The position numbers were made by a program, and so were the translations under genes. A stretch of DNA of 64,000 bases from Flavobacterium cutihirudinis (GTDB lineage Bacteria; Bacteroidota; Bacteroidia; Flavobacteriales; Flavobacteriaceae), in the NCBI RefSeq assembly GCF_003385895.1, contig NZ_QRDQ01000008.1:1112354-1176353 (forward strand), in the 5' to 3' direction. The notes beneath the pieces were generated by a model. It did no database searches. It worked only from the letters and a program-made list of their open reading frames with translations, and was not told where the DNA came from. This document shows positions 33,089 to 41,576 of the stretch, in pieces; position 1 is the first letter of the stretch; the number at the start of each line of letters is the position of its first letter.

Positions 33089-33143
33089 AGTTTTCAGTCG
33101 CAGTTTTCAGACCTATAATTACTGAAAACTGCGACTGAAAACT
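33089..33143. terminator. Long inverted repeat between convergent genes
   Basis: A perfect 22-bp stem: the left arm 33089-33110 (AGTTTTCAGTCGCAGTTTTC then AG) pairs with 33122-33143. Each arm holds CAGTTTTCAG words. It fills the gap between the glycosyltransferase stop and the AraC stop and can end both transcripts. The wording (ACTGAAAACTGCGACTG) suggests a dispersed repeat rather than an ordinary terminator. Confidence 0.7.
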
Positions 33144-33155
33144 GAAAACTCTAAA

Positions 33156-34034
33156 CTAAGCTTCCATTTTTCCAAAGCCTACTGTCTCACGATAAATTTG
33201 TGGCGAAACATCAGCATTTGTTTTAAAGAAACGGCTGAAATAATGTTCGTCGTCATAACCTAATTCATACGCGATTTCTTTGACCGTTTTGTTGGTCATA
33301 TATAATTCTCTTTTGGCTTCGATAATGATTCTTTCCGATATTAAATCGGTTAACGTTTTGTTGAAATAATTCTTAGCTAGTTTGGCTAATGCTTTTGGAG
33401 AAATATTGAGCAAATCGGCATAATTTCCTGCAGAATGCTTGGTTTTGAAATTCAGTTCAATTGCATCTTTTAGATTTTGAAGAATAATAGGTTCTTTTGA
33501 ATCTGGAACCGATTGCATTTCTTCTAATTGTTCTGTTTTTAATCTAGAAGCTGTGATTAAGAAGATTTTTAAATACGAAATAAGTAATTCATATTGTGCC
33601 AATTCTGCATTCTGAATTTCAGCTTTCATTTGGTCAATCACCATTTTAAAAGTCTGTGAAGCCTGTTCTGTAACTTGAACATAAGGTGGCTGATAAATAT
33701 TATTGAATAAAACGCCATTACAAGAAACCTCTTTTTGATGCATGTGAATACAATAAAAATCAGGATGAAAGTGAATCGCGATTCCTTCAATTGGTTCGTT
33801 TACGCAAAGCATAAAAGGCTGATAAGGCGAGAAGGCAAGAAGTGAATTTTCTTCAAAATGATGTTCTGCAAAATCAGCTTTTACTTTGCCTTTTCCTTTG
33901 GTTACCCAAATCAAAGAATAGTAATTGTTTCGCTGTAAATGATCGAAATGGCTGTTGTCATCAAACGAAAGAATTTTGAAAGCCAAATTACCATTCTGCG
34001 GATTTATTAAAGTGAAAACATTTTGAGAGCTCAT
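33156..34034 (-). CDS. AraC-family transcriptional regulator
   Basis: A 292-residue regulator with an N-terminal cupin-like domain (YYSLIWVTKGKGKVKADF, LLAFSPYQPFMLC) and C-terminal AraC helix-turn-helix pair (NYADLLNISPKALAKLAKNY, VKEIAYELGYDDEHYFSRFFK). It lies 77 bases downstream of the AhpD-like gene on the same strand with a hairpin in between. It may regulate that gene or respond to a related stress. The signal is unknown. Confidence 0.92.
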   Translation of the reverse strand: MSSQNVFTLINPQNGNLAFKILSFDDNSHFDHLQRNNYYSLIWVTKGKGKVKADFAEHHFEENSLLAFSPYQPFMLCVNEPIEGIAIHFHPDFYCIHMHQKEVSCNGVLFNNIYQPPYVQVTEQASQTFKMVIDQMKAEIQNAELAQYELLISYLKIFLITASRLKTEQLEEMQSVPDSKEPIILQNLKDAIELNFKTKHSAGNYADLLNISPKALAKLAKNYFNKTLTDLISERIIIEAKRELYMTNKTVKEIAYELGYDDEHYFSRFFKTNADVSPQIYRETVGFGKMEA

Positions 34035-34050
34035 AATAGGCTGTTTTTGA

Positions 34051-34097
34051 AACTATAAAGATAGCTACGAAATGAATTCAGAGCTATCTTTATAGTT
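34051..34097. terminator. Hairpin between the AhpD-like gene and the AraC gene
   Basis: AACTATAAAGATAGCT (34051-34066) pairs perfectly with AGCTATCTTTATAGTT (34082-34097), 16 bp. It follows the AhpD-like stop codon by 14 bases. There is no long T run on the minus strand after it, so it may be a partial terminator or stabilising hairpin. Confidence 0.65.
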
Positions 34098-34111
34098 TGT
34101 TTTTTGTTGTA

Positions 34112-34663
34112 TTAATTTTGAAATTCTAAGCTAGAAACCGCTGGGAAATCTATTTCAGTATTAGCAACGTTGTTAAAGTAGTTTGTTAAAACATTTAAAG
34201 CTACGTGTGCAATAGTTTCGGCAATTTCAGCATCAGAAACTCCTGCAATTTTAGCTTTGTTAACATCTTCATCGTTTACTAAACCATTTTTGCTGATTAA
34301 AGTTTTAGCTAGTTGTAAAATAGCTTCTGTTTTAACGTCATCAGAATTTCCTTTTCTTGCTGCCTGTAAAACTGCTGGATCTGCTTTTACTAATTTTTCT
34401 CCAATAAAAGTGTGCGCTGCTAAACAGTAATCACAAGAGTTGCTTTCTGAAACTGCCAATGCAATTAATTCACCTGTTTTTGCACTTAATTTTCCATGGC
34501 TTAATGCGCCACTTAAATTCAAATATCCTTCAAGAACCGCTGGAGAATTTCCCATTGTTCTCATCATGTTTGGAACAACACCTAATTTTGCCTGAACTGC
34601 ATTGAATAAATCTTTAGTTTTTCCTGTTACTTCTTCTGGGTTTAATGCTGTTAATCGTGCCAT
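34112..34663 (-). CDS. Carboxymuconolactone decarboxylase/AhpD-like protein
   Basis: A 183-residue all-helical protein of the CMD family. The redox motif is ESNSCDYCLAAH (Cys-x2-Cys-x3-His preceded by a glutamate), the catalytic pattern of AhpD-type alkylhydroperoxidases, so it likely reduces peroxides or acts as a thiol oxidoreductase. No lipoyl or Ahp partner gene lies nearby. The AraC regulator gene is immediately downstream, a common pairing in this family. It is cytoplasmic, with no signal peptide. Confidence 0.9.
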   Translation of the reverse strand: MARLTALNPEEVTGKTKDLFNAVQAKLGVVPNMMRTMGNSPAVLEGYLNLSGALSHGKLSAKTGELIALAVSESNSCDYCLAAHTFIGEKLVKADPAVLQAARKGNSDDVKTEAILQLAKTLISKNGLVNDEDVNKAKIAGVSDAEIAETIAHVALNVLTNYFNNVANTEIDFPAVSSLEFQN

Positions 34664-34796
34664 TTTATTTAATTTTTAAAGTTGTTATTTGTTGTTGTCT
34701 TTTGACATTACAAAGTTGCGGCGATTACAGATTTTAGAACATGGAGGATTGACGCTATGTGATGGATAATTTTCCCTGAGTAGTTTTTAGATAAAA

Positions 34797-34829
34797 AAAT
34801 GCCCTATTGCACATCGTAATAGGGCATTT
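34797..34829 (-). terminator. Terminator, probably of the M1 peptidase gene
   Basis: AAATGCCCTATT (34797-34808) pairs with AATAGGGCATTT (34818-34829). On the minus strand it ends in a T run (plus strand ATAAAAAAAT at 34791-34800). It is more than 200 bases from the M1 stop codon, separated from it by the 173-base repeat element. Confidence 0.75.
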
Positions 34830-34839
34830 GAATGATTAC

Positions 34840-35012
34840 AATTTTATATCCCGTAGGGATTGCATATCGGTAGAAAAAGAATATTATGCATTATGGTCAT
34901 TTGTCCCTTCAGGGACTACACATTATAAAGAATTGGTTTAGTCCCTAACGGGACAATAGAAACGTTCGCATTTTTTTTCTACCGATATGCAATCCCTACG
35001 GGATATAAAATT
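34840..35012. repeat. 173-base element with perfect 39-base inverted ends
   Basis: Left arm 34840-34878 (TATATCCCGTAGGGATTGCA, then TATCGGTAGAAAAA) is an exact reverse complement of the right arm 34974-35012. Inside, a second inverted pair lies at 34901-34918 (TTGTCCCTTCAGGGACTA) and 34939-34956 (TAGTCCCTAACGGGACAA), with two mismatches. All four arms contain a small TCCCnnnGGGA-type hairpin. There is no open frame. It looks like a non-autonomous mobile or REP-type element, lying in the 372-base gap after the M1 peptidase gene. The rest of the gap (34664-34796) shows nothing further. Confidence 0.8.
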
Positions 35013-35035
35013 ATAAACTAAATGTTTGTAGTTAT

Positions 35036-36883
35036 TTATTTTAAAATGCCTTCAACAGCTTGAATTGTTGTAGCATGATAACCAGATTTTGCTTTATCAA
35101 AAACCTGTTTTACCCAAACTTTTCCTTCAGGAGTTTTAACCATTTCTTTATAAAGCATCATTACAGAACCCGTTCTGCTGATTCCAATTAAAAATTGCTC
35201 AATTGCTGGATATGCTGTTTTGTATTGATGTTTTAATGCCTGAACAAACCATTGACGCTTGATAATGAAATTCCCGCCTTTTGTAAAGTTGAATTCATTA
35301 TCAATTGCTTCCATTTCTTTTGCAGTAATATCAGCAGGAAGATGATCTATAAAGTGCTGTTTTTCTGCCGTAGTTGTGATCTTTTTGCTTAAACCTGTGA
35401 CTCCAGTTTCTCTCCAGCTTTTTTGAATTTTGTCAATAGCATCAAAATCTGCTGAACTTACCGGAAGAATATTGGATGGAATTCCTGGTTTATAAATCCA
35501 ATCTTCTAATTTGATTTTATCTGCTAAAGCTTTGTCGCCTTTGATTAAATTGTCATTTAAATATTTTACAAAATCTTCTGTTGTAATAGATTGAAAAGCA
35601 TGAGAATCAAAATAATTCTTAATAAACGGATCAAATTTCTCTCGTCCAACGGCGTTTTCAATAACTCTTAAAAAAGCATATCCTTTAACATAAGGAATTT
35701 GGCTGATTCCATCGTCGGGATTTCTTCCTGTAAGACTTACTTTTAATCTTGTATCTGGATTTGTGTCTCCATATTCTGCAACGTTATCGGTTAATTCTTT
35801 GTTAGTGATAACATTTTGCATTTCAAATTCTTTTTTTCCGAAGATTGCTTCTCCAATTCTGTGTTCTACATAAGTTGTAAATCCTTCGTTAAGCCAGATG
35901 TCATCCCAAGTTGCGTTTGTAACTAAGTTTCCGCTCCAGCTGTGTCCTAATTCGTGTGCAAGCAAGCTAGTTAATGAACGATCTCCTGCAATAACGCCCG
36001 GAGTTAAGAAAGTTAAGTTTGGATTTTCCATTCCACCATAAGGGAAACTTGGAGGTAAAACCAAAACATCGTAGCGTCCCCAGCGGTAAGGCCCATATAA
36101 TTTTTCAGCAGCATTTACCATTTTGCCAAGTTCAGCAAATTCATAAGCTGCGCTTTTTAAAACAGATGGTTCTGCATAAACTCCCGTTCTATTATCGATT
36201 GCTTGAAATTCAATATCTCCAACTGCAATTGCCATTAAATAAGACGGAATTGCTTTGTCTTGTTTGAAAGTGTAAACTCCAGTATCATTTTTCTTCTGCG
36301 GATTCACAGCACTCATTACAGCTAGTAAATCTTTAGGAACCGTAACTTTAGCATTGTAAGTAAAACGAATTCCTGGTGAATCCTGACATGGAATCCATGT
36401 ACGTGACCAAACGCTTTCGCCTTGAGAGAAAACAAAAGGTTTCTTTTTGTCTGCCGTCTGTTCTGGTTTAAGCCATTGTAGTGCAACACCATCTTTAGTT
36501 GTGTTGTAATAAATGTTTACTTTAGTCGTATTTGGTTCAATTGTAATATGAATAGGTTTTCCGTGAAATTCGGTGGCTGCACCAAGCTCGAATTTGGTTT
36601 CTTTTTCGTCGTCACCTAAAGTTACTTTTGTAATATTTAAAGTGTTTTCGTCAAAGATAATTTCATTCCCTTTGCTAACGTTGTCGATCGTCCAAGATGC
36701 TTTTCCTGAAATGGTTTGAGTGTCAAAATCGACTTTGATATCAAGATCAAGATGTTTTACAACAGCTAGTTCTGGCTTTGAATAACTATGTTCATCTACA
36801 ATGGCTGTTGGTTTTTCGGTTTGCTCTTTTTTCTGGCAGGCAATTGCTGTCAGAAATAAAGCTGCAAGAATTAATTTCTTCAT
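35036..36883 (-). CDS. M1-family zinc aminopeptidase (lipoprotein)
   Basis: A 615-residue enzyme with a lipoprotein signal (MKKLILAALFLTAIAC, Cys16). The fold order is the N-terminal beta saddle, the catalytic domain with the exopeptidase motif YGGMEN, the zinc site HELGHSWSGN (about residue 310) with the third ligand in NEGFTTYVE, and a C-terminal helical domain of the leukotriene A4 hydrolase type (LPADITAKEMEAIDNEF). It trims N-terminal residues from peptides in the periplasm or at the outer membrane. Preceded on its strand by the pdhC terminator region. A large inverted-repeat element separates its stop from its terminator. Confidence 0.95.
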   Translation of the reverse strand: MKKLILAALFLTAIACQKKEQTEKPTAIVDEHSYSKPELAVVKHLDLDIKVDFDTQTISGKASWTIDNVSKGNEIIFDENTLNITKVTLGDDEKETKFELGAATEFHGKPIHITIEPNTTKVNIYYNTTKDGVALQWLKPEQTADKKKPFVFSQGESVWSRTWIPCQDSPGIRFTYNAKVTVPKDLLAVMSAVNPQKKNDTGVYTFKQDKAIPSYLMAIAVGDIEFQAIDNRTGVYAEPSVLKSAAYEFAELGKMVNAAEKLYGPYRWGRYDVLVLPPSFPYGGMENPNLTFLTPGVIAGDRSLTSLLAHELGHSWSGNLVTNATWDDIWLNEGFTTYVEHRIGEAIFGKKEFEMQNVITNKELTDNVAEYGDTNPDTRLKVSLTGRNPDDGISQIPYVKGYAFLRVIENAVGREKFDPFIKNYFDSHAFQSITTEDFVKYLNDNLIKGDKALADKIKLEDWIYKPGIPSNILPVSSADFDAIDKIQKSWRETGVTGLSKKITTTAEKQHFIDHLPADITAKEMEAIDNEFNFTKGGNFIIKRQWFVQALKHQYKTAYPAIEQFLIGISRTGSVMMLYKEMVKTPEGKVWVKQVFDKAKSGYHATTIQAVEGILK

Positions 36884-36922
36884 ATTGTGAGGTATTGAAT
36901 TAGAGGATGAAAATTAAACAAA

Positions 36923-36954
36923 AAATCCCGTTTTGAATAAACAAAACGGGATTT
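36923..36954 (-). terminator. pdhC operon terminator region
   Basis: AAATCCCGTTTTG (36923-36935) pairs with CAAAACGGGATTT (36942-36954), with an A run to the left giving T residues on the minus strand. It lies 21 bases after the pdhC stop and ends the pdhA-pdhC transcript. Confidence 0.9.
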
Positions 36955-36975
36955 AATTATAAAATTAACAACTAA

Positions 36976-38622
36976 TTACGCCAACATTGTAACTGGGCTT
37001 TCGATGTATTGTTTTAATGTTTGTAAGAACTGAGCACCAGTTGCACCATCAATTGTTCTGTGGTCACAAGCTAATGATAACATCATTGTGTTTCCAACTA
37101 CAATCTGACCGTTTTTAACTACTGGTTTCTCAACAATTGCACCTACAGAAAGGATAGCAGAGTTTGGTTGGTTGATAATTGAATTGAATTCAGTAATACC
37201 AAACATGCCAAGGTTAGATACTGTAAAAGTACTTCCTTCCATTTCTTGTGGTCCTAATTTTTTGTTTTTAGCTCTTCCGGCAAGATCTCTTACTGAACCA
37301 CCAATTTGAGATAAACTCATAGCGTCAGTAAATTTCAATACAGGAACTACTAATCCGTCTTCAACTGCTACAGCAACACCAATGTTTACGTGGTGGTTGA
37401 TGATGATAGCATCTTCTTTCCAAGTAGAGTTGATTTTTGGGTGTTTTTTCAATGCTAAAGCACAAGCTTTGATTACCATATCGTTGAAAGATACTTTTGT
37501 ATCTGGAACGCTATTGATAGCAGCTCTAGCCTGCATAGCTTCGTCCATGCTTACTTCAATCACTAAGTTGTAGTGAGGAGCAGTGAATAATGATTCTGCA
37601 AGACGTTTTGCAATGATTTTACGCATTTGAGAGTTTTTGATCTCTTCTGTGAAAACTTCCCCAGCAGGAACAAATACTTTTGGTGCAGCAGGAGCAGAAG
37701 CTTCTTGTTTTGCAGCAGGTGCAGAAGCAGCAGGTTGTGCTTGTGCAGATGGAGTAAAGTTCTCAATATCGCTTTTCACGATACGTCCGTTTTCTCCTGA
37801 TCCTTTAACTTGGTTTAATTGGATTCCTTTGTCAGAAGCAATTTTCTTAGCTAAAGGGGAAGCTAAAATTCTTCCTCCGTTTGAATTGTCAGCAACAGTT
37901 TCAGTTGCTTTTTCAGCGGCAGGAGCAGCTTTTGTTTCTTCTGCAGCAGGAGCACTTACAGGTGCAGCGCCTCCGGCAGTATAATTGTCGGCAATTCCAG
38001 AAATATCAGTTCCAGCTGGCCCAATGATAGCTAATAAGCTGTCAACAGGAGCAGTGTTTCCTTCTTGAATTCCGATGTATAATAATGTTCCAGCATTGAA
38101 AGACTCAAACTCCATAGTCGCTTTGTCAGTTTCAATTTCTGCTAAAATATCACCTTCAGCTACAGCATCACCCACTTTTTTCAACCAAGTTGCTACTGTA
38201 CCTTCAGTCATTGTATCACTCAAACGTGGCATAGTTACTACTACAACACCTTTTGGTAATTCAGCTGCAGCTTTTGCAGGAGCAGCAGTTTCTGTTTTTG
38301 CTTCAGCAGCAGGAGCATCCGATTTTGGAGCTTCAGCAGCAGCAGGAGCATCACCACCAGCTAAAAGAGCAGAAATGTCTTCTCCTTCGTTACCAATGAT
38401 GGCTAATAATGAATCAACAGGAGCGGTTTCTCCAGCTTGAATTCCGATATGTAAAAGAGTTCCTTCGTTAAAAGATTCGAACTCCATAGTTGCTTTGTCT
38501 GTTTCAATTTCAGCTAAGATATCTCCTTCGCTAACTTTGTCGCCTACTTTTTTTAACCAAGTCGCTACCGTTCCTTCCGTCATAGTATCGCTCAAACGAG
38601 GCATTGTTACTTTAATCGCCAT
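36976..38622 (-). CDS. pdhC: Pyruvate dehydrogenase E2, dihydrolipoamide acetyltransferase
   Basis: A 548-residue core subunit that passes acetyl groups from E1 to CoA. Two lipoyl domains have lipoyl lysines at K43 and K167 (ETDKATMEFES in each). Ala/Pro/Glu-rich linkers follow, then the E3-binding domain (RILASPLAKKIASDKGI to IVKSDIENF, about 252-290) and the catalytic domain with DHRTIDGATGA near the C-terminus. The two lipoyl domains differ at about 9 of 80 positions by eye, suggesting a recent duplication or conversion. It starts 4 bases after pdhA. No E1-beta gene lies in the cluster. Confidence 0.96.
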   Translation of the reverse strand: MAIKVTMPRLSDTMTEGTVATWLKKVGDKVSEGDILAEIETDKATMEFESFNEGTLLHIGIQAGETAPVDSLLAIIGNEGEDISALLAGGDAPAAAEAPKSDAPAAEAKTETAAPAKAAAELPKGVVVVTMPRLSDTMTEGTVATWLKKVGDAVAEGDILAEIETDKATMEFESFNAGTLLYIGIQEGNTAPVDSLLAIIGPAGTDISGIADNYTAGGAAPVSAPAAEETKAAPAAEKATETVADNSNGGRILASPLAKKIASDKGIQLNQVKGSGENGRIVKSDIENFTPSAQAQPAASAPAAKQEASAPAAPKVFVPAGEVFTEEIKNSQMRKIIAKRLAESLFTAPHYNLVIEVSMDEAMQARAAINSVPDTKVSFNDMVIKACALALKKHPKINSTWKEDAIIINHHVNIGVAVAVEDGLVVPVLKFTDAMSLSQIGGSVRDLAGRAKNKKLGPQEMEGSTFTVSNLGMFGITEFNSIINQPNSAILSVGAIVEKPVVKNGQIVVGNTMMLSLACDHRTIDGATGAQFLQTLKQYIESPVTMLA

Positions 38623-38626
38623 GATG

Positions 38627-39625
38627 TTATAGTTTATGAGGTGTAAATGGATAGTCTTCTTGTGCGTATACTACATCGTATAATTGCTGTAAGTCTGGAT
38701 ATGGAGATTCTTCAGCGAATTTTTGACATTCTTCAACTAAGTCTTTAACTCTTTGGTCAATAACTTCAATTTCTTCTTCTGTAGCATATTTTTGATCCAA
38801 GATTACATCAAGAACTTGTGTAATTGGGTCAATTTTTTTGTACTCTTCAACCTCTTCTTTAGAACGGTATAATTGTGCATCAGACATAGAGTGTCCTCTG
38901 TAACGGTACGTTTTCATTTCTAGGAAAGTTGGTCCGTCTCCGCGACGCGCTCTTTCGATCGCTTCGTGCATTGCTTCAGCAACTTTTACGGGGTTCATTC
39001 CGTCAACAGGTCCACAAGGCATTTCATAACCTAAACCTAATTTCCAGATATCAGTGTGGTTTGCAGTTCTTTCTACAGAAGTTCCCATTGCATAACCGTT
39101 GTTTTCAACGATAAATACAACTGGAAGTTTCCATAACATAGCCATGTTAAAAGCTTCGTGTAAAGAACCTTGTCTAGCAGCACCATCACCAAAGTAAGTC
39201 ATGGTAACACCACCAGTGTTGAAATATTTATCAGCGAAAGCTAAACCAGCTCCCACAGGAATTTGACCTCCTACGATTCCGTGTCCTCCGTAAAAACGGT
39301 GTTCTTTAGAGAAAATATGCATAGAACCTCCCATACCTTTAGAAGTTCCTGTTGCTTTTCCTAAAAGCTCAGCCATTACGTTTCTTGGATCAACGCCCAT
39401 ACCAATTGGCTGTACGTGGTTTCTGTAAGCAGTAATCATTTTGTCTTTAGTCAAGTCCATAGCGTGCAATGCACCTGCTAATACAGCTTCTTGACCATTA
39501 TATAGGTGTAAAAAACCTCTAACTTTTTGTTGAATGTATAACGCTGCAAGTTTGTCTTCAAACTTTCTCCAAAGTAGCATGTCTTCGTACCACTTTAAAT
39601 ATACTTCTTTTGTAACTTCTTTCAT
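38627..39625 (-). CDS. pdhA: Pyruvate dehydrogenase E1 component, alpha subunit
   Basis: A 332-residue ThDP-dependent subunit that decarboxylates pyruvate and acetylates the E2 lipoyl group together with a beta subunit. The ThDP motif runs GDGAARQGSLHEAFNMAML to ENNGYAMGT. Other family words are KGMGGSMHIF, GGHGIVGGQIPVGAGLA and the phosphorylation-loop-like RYRGHSMSDAQLYR. It is the first gene of pdhA-pdhC. The E1-beta gene must be elsewhere. A candidate promoter and a 5-prime hairpin lie upstream. Confidence 0.96.
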   Translation of the reverse strand: MKEVTKEVYLKWYEDMLLWRKFEDKLAALYIQQKVRGFLHLYNGQEAVLAGALHAMDLTKDKMITAYRNHVQPIGMGVDPRNVMAELLGKATGTSKGMGGSMHIFSKEHRFYGGHGIVGGQIPVGAGLAFADKYFNTGGVTMTYFGDGAARQGSLHEAFNMAMLWKLPVVFIVENNGYAMGTSVERTANHTDIWKLGLGYEMPCGPVDGMNPVKVAEAMHEAIERARRGDGPTFLEMKTYRYRGHSMSDAQLYRSKEEVEEYKKIDPITQVLDVILDQKYATEEEIEVIDQRVKDLVEECQKFAEESPYPDLQQLYDVVYAQEDYPFTPHKL

Positions 39626-39708
39626 CTGAATTCTTTCTTTTGCTAAAGTTTGTTTGTGTTATCAATTGTTGCCTATAACGCAAAATAGTTTCCTCCCACA
39701 AATTTGCG

Positions 39709-39733
39709 CCCGAAAGGTCGGGATGCAAAAATA
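39709..39733 (-). promoter_or_regulatory. Candidate pdhA promoter and 5-prime hairpin
   Basis: On the minus strand TATTTTTG (39726-39733) matches the -7 consensus about 100 bases before the pdhA ATG. Immediately downstream lies a small GC hairpin, CCCGA-CCTT-TCGGG (39709-39722), which would form at the very 5-prime end of the mRNA. No -33 TTG at ideal spacing is seen. Confidence 0.45.
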
Positions 39734-39783
39734 AGACATTCCTATTAAGAAGTAAAATTTAAAAGGTACTTTTTGGCTTTTTT

Positions 39784-40266
39784 TTACAAGAACTTTTTGT
39801 CAAACATAAAAGGAAGTAAATTTTTTAGGGATGCTGATTTGTAAACTTCGCCTATTTCGCCCATAAAATAGATTTCTATAGGGGTGTCTTGTTTGATTTC
39901 GTATTCTGCAATCGATTGACGGCACGAACCACAAGGAGGAATAGGAGCAGTGGTTTGGTTGGTCTCTGAAGCAGCTGTAATGGCCATTTTTATGATTTTA
40001 GCATCTGGATAAACACTTCCAGCATGAAAAATTGCAACGCGCTCAGCGCATAATCCTGACGGATATGCCGCATTTTCCTGATTTGATCCTAAAACTATTT
40101 TTCCATTATCAAGTAGCAATGCAGCACCAACTTTAAACTGCGAATAAGGTGCGTATGCTTTTTTTCTAATTTCGATAGCTTGATTCATTAAGTCCTGAAT
40201 TTCTTCTGAAAGTTCTTCCAAGCTGTTGTAAACTAAAAATGAAGTTGTAATATTGATTTCTTTCAT
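39784..40266 (-). CDS. cdd: Cytidine deaminase
   Basis: A 160-residue zinc enzyme deaminating cytidine and deoxycytidine to uridine forms in pyrimidine salvage. Zinc and catalytic residues are C73-A-E75 in GLCAERVAIF and C112/C115 in PCGSC, the tetrameric-family pattern. YAPYSQFKVGAAL is the substrate loop signature. The first 20 residues are an extension compared with the about 130-residue bacterial enzymes. It lies in the minus-strand run porU, porV, cdd, pdhA, pdhC, after the porV terminator. Confidence 0.95.
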   Translation of the reverse strand: MKEINITTSFLVYNSLEELSEEIQDLMNQAIEIRKKAYAPYSQFKVGAALLLDNGKIVLGSNQENAAYPSGLCAERVAIFHAGSVYPDAKIIKMAITAASETNQTTAPIPPCGSCRQSIAEYEIKQDTPIEIYFMGEIGEVYKSASLKNLLPFMFDKKFL

Positions 40267-40285
40267 TGTTTTTATGGGAAAAAAA

Positions 40286-40317
40286 ATCCAAATTCCTAAG
40301 TTTAGAAATTTGGATTG
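40286..40317 (-). terminator. porV terminator
   Basis: AATCCAAATTCCTAA (40286-40300 approximately) pairs with TTAGAAATTTGGATT with one mismatch. An A run to the left (40279-40286) gives a T run on the minus strand. It lies after the porV stop and before the cdd start. Confidence 0.85.
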
Positions 40318-40338
40318 TTATGTTTTTATTTGAATCGC

Positions 40339-41535
40339 TTAGTATTCTTCGTATTTGTCTCCAAAGTTAAACGTTAAAGAGAAACGAAGTGTATTTTCTA
40401 ACGGATTTTTAACTTTTGAAGTTGAGAACAGATACGAAACGTCCACTTTTACGATATTGTATTTGAAACCAGCTCCTAGAGAGAAGAATTGAACCGCACC
40501 TTTTTCAGGGCTTTGATGATAATATCCTGCTCTAAAAGCGAAGGAATCCTGATACATATATTCACCTGCAATACTATAAGTCACTTCTTTTAGTTCTTCG
40601 CTAAATCCGTCAGGCGCATCTGTGAATGATTTGGCAATTCCTTCAACCCAACCTATATCATGGTATTTGTTGTAGCTGATAGTGTTTGCTTCTTGTTGTG
40701 TAATGTCTTCCGGATCTGTAAAATCGCCATCGCCGTTTACATCTACCGGTGTTCCAGGTCCCGGAGGAGTTGGTACTAATAGTTTTGTAAATTCTACACT
40801 AACGGCAAATTTGTTATAATCGTCTAAAATAAAGTCAAAGCCACCTCCAATTCGTAAATTGGCTGGTAAAAAGTTTGAACTGATATCGTCATTGTCATAA
40901 CTGATTTTTGGTCCTAAATTCTGAACATTAAAACCTGCTCTCCATCTTCCGTTAAAATCATTATAGGCAATTTCCTCGGATTGATAAAATCCGGCAACAT
41001 CAACCGCAAATGATTTTGCTGCTGTTGCATCAACTTCTTCTGAAGCTACTTTTAAATTAGAACGAATGTATCTTCCGGCTACAGCCATAGAAAAGGTTTC
41101 ACTTAATTTCAAAGAATAAGATCCGTCCAAAGCAAATTCATTTGGAGATACAATATTAGGTGTATCGTTAGGGTCTTTTCTTAGCTCAATATCTCCAAAA
41201 CCAAAATAACGAAAACTTCCGGCAAAAGCACTTTTTTCATTGATTCGGTTGTAATAAGTTAATTGACCAAGTGAAATATCATTTGCTAAGTCTGTTAAAT
41301 ACGGAGTGTAACTGATAGATAATCCTTGTTTGTCTAAAGCGAACGCATATTTCGCCGGATTCCATTGTTGAGAGAAAACGTCAGATGAAGTTGCAACACC
41401 CTGATCTGCCAAACCGGCAGCTCTTGCGTCAGCAGCGACTAATAAAAAAGGTACTCCAGTGCTAATAATTCGATCTTGCGCGTTTGTGTATGAAATTGCT
41501 AAAAGACAAATTACTAAAAGTGCTATTTTTTTCAT
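40339..41535 (-). CDS. porV: Type IX secretion outer-membrane protein PorV
   Basis: A 398-residue outer-membrane beta-barrel of the FadL family (signal peptide ending YTNAQ) that carries secreted proteins with C-terminal signals from the translocon to the PorU sortase. Family words: GVPFLLVAADARAAGLADQGVATSSDVFSQQWNPAKYAF in parts at the mature N-terminus, and a terminal barrel strand with FSLTFNFGDKYEEY. An insert with VPTPPGPGTPVDVNGDGDF is low in complexity and calcium-loop-like (about 240-260). It lies 41 bases after porU, the same order as in F. johnsoniae. Confidence 0.94.
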   Translation of the reverse strand: MKKIALLVICLLAISYTNAQDRIISTGVPFLLVAADARAAGLADQGVATSSDVFSQQWNPAKYAFALDKQGLSISYTPYLTDLANDISLGQLTYYNRINEKSAFAGSFRYFGFGDIELRKDPNDTPNIVSPNEFALDGSYSLKLSETFSMAVAGRYIRSNLKVASEEVDATAAKSFAVDVAGFYQSEEIAYNDFNGRWRAGFNVQNLGPKISYDNDDISSNFLPANLRIGGGFDFILDDYNKFAVSVEFTKLLVPTPPGPGTPVDVNGDGDFTDPEDITQQEANTISYNKYHDIGWVEGIAKSFTDAPDGFSEELKEVTYSIAGEYMYQDSFAFRAGYYHQSPEKGAVQFFSLGAGFKYNIVKVDVSYLFSTSKVKNPLENTLRFSLTFNFGDKYEEY

Positions 41536-41576
41536 TTATGGGGATAATGGTATTTAAGGTGCAAATATAGATATTA

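Noticed and set aside
34840..35012. The inverted-repeat element as a tRNA, riboswitch or CRISPR leader
   Set aside because: No cloverleaf, no conserved aptamer that I recognise and no repeats with spacers; the perfect terminal repeats fit a mobile or REP-type element better.
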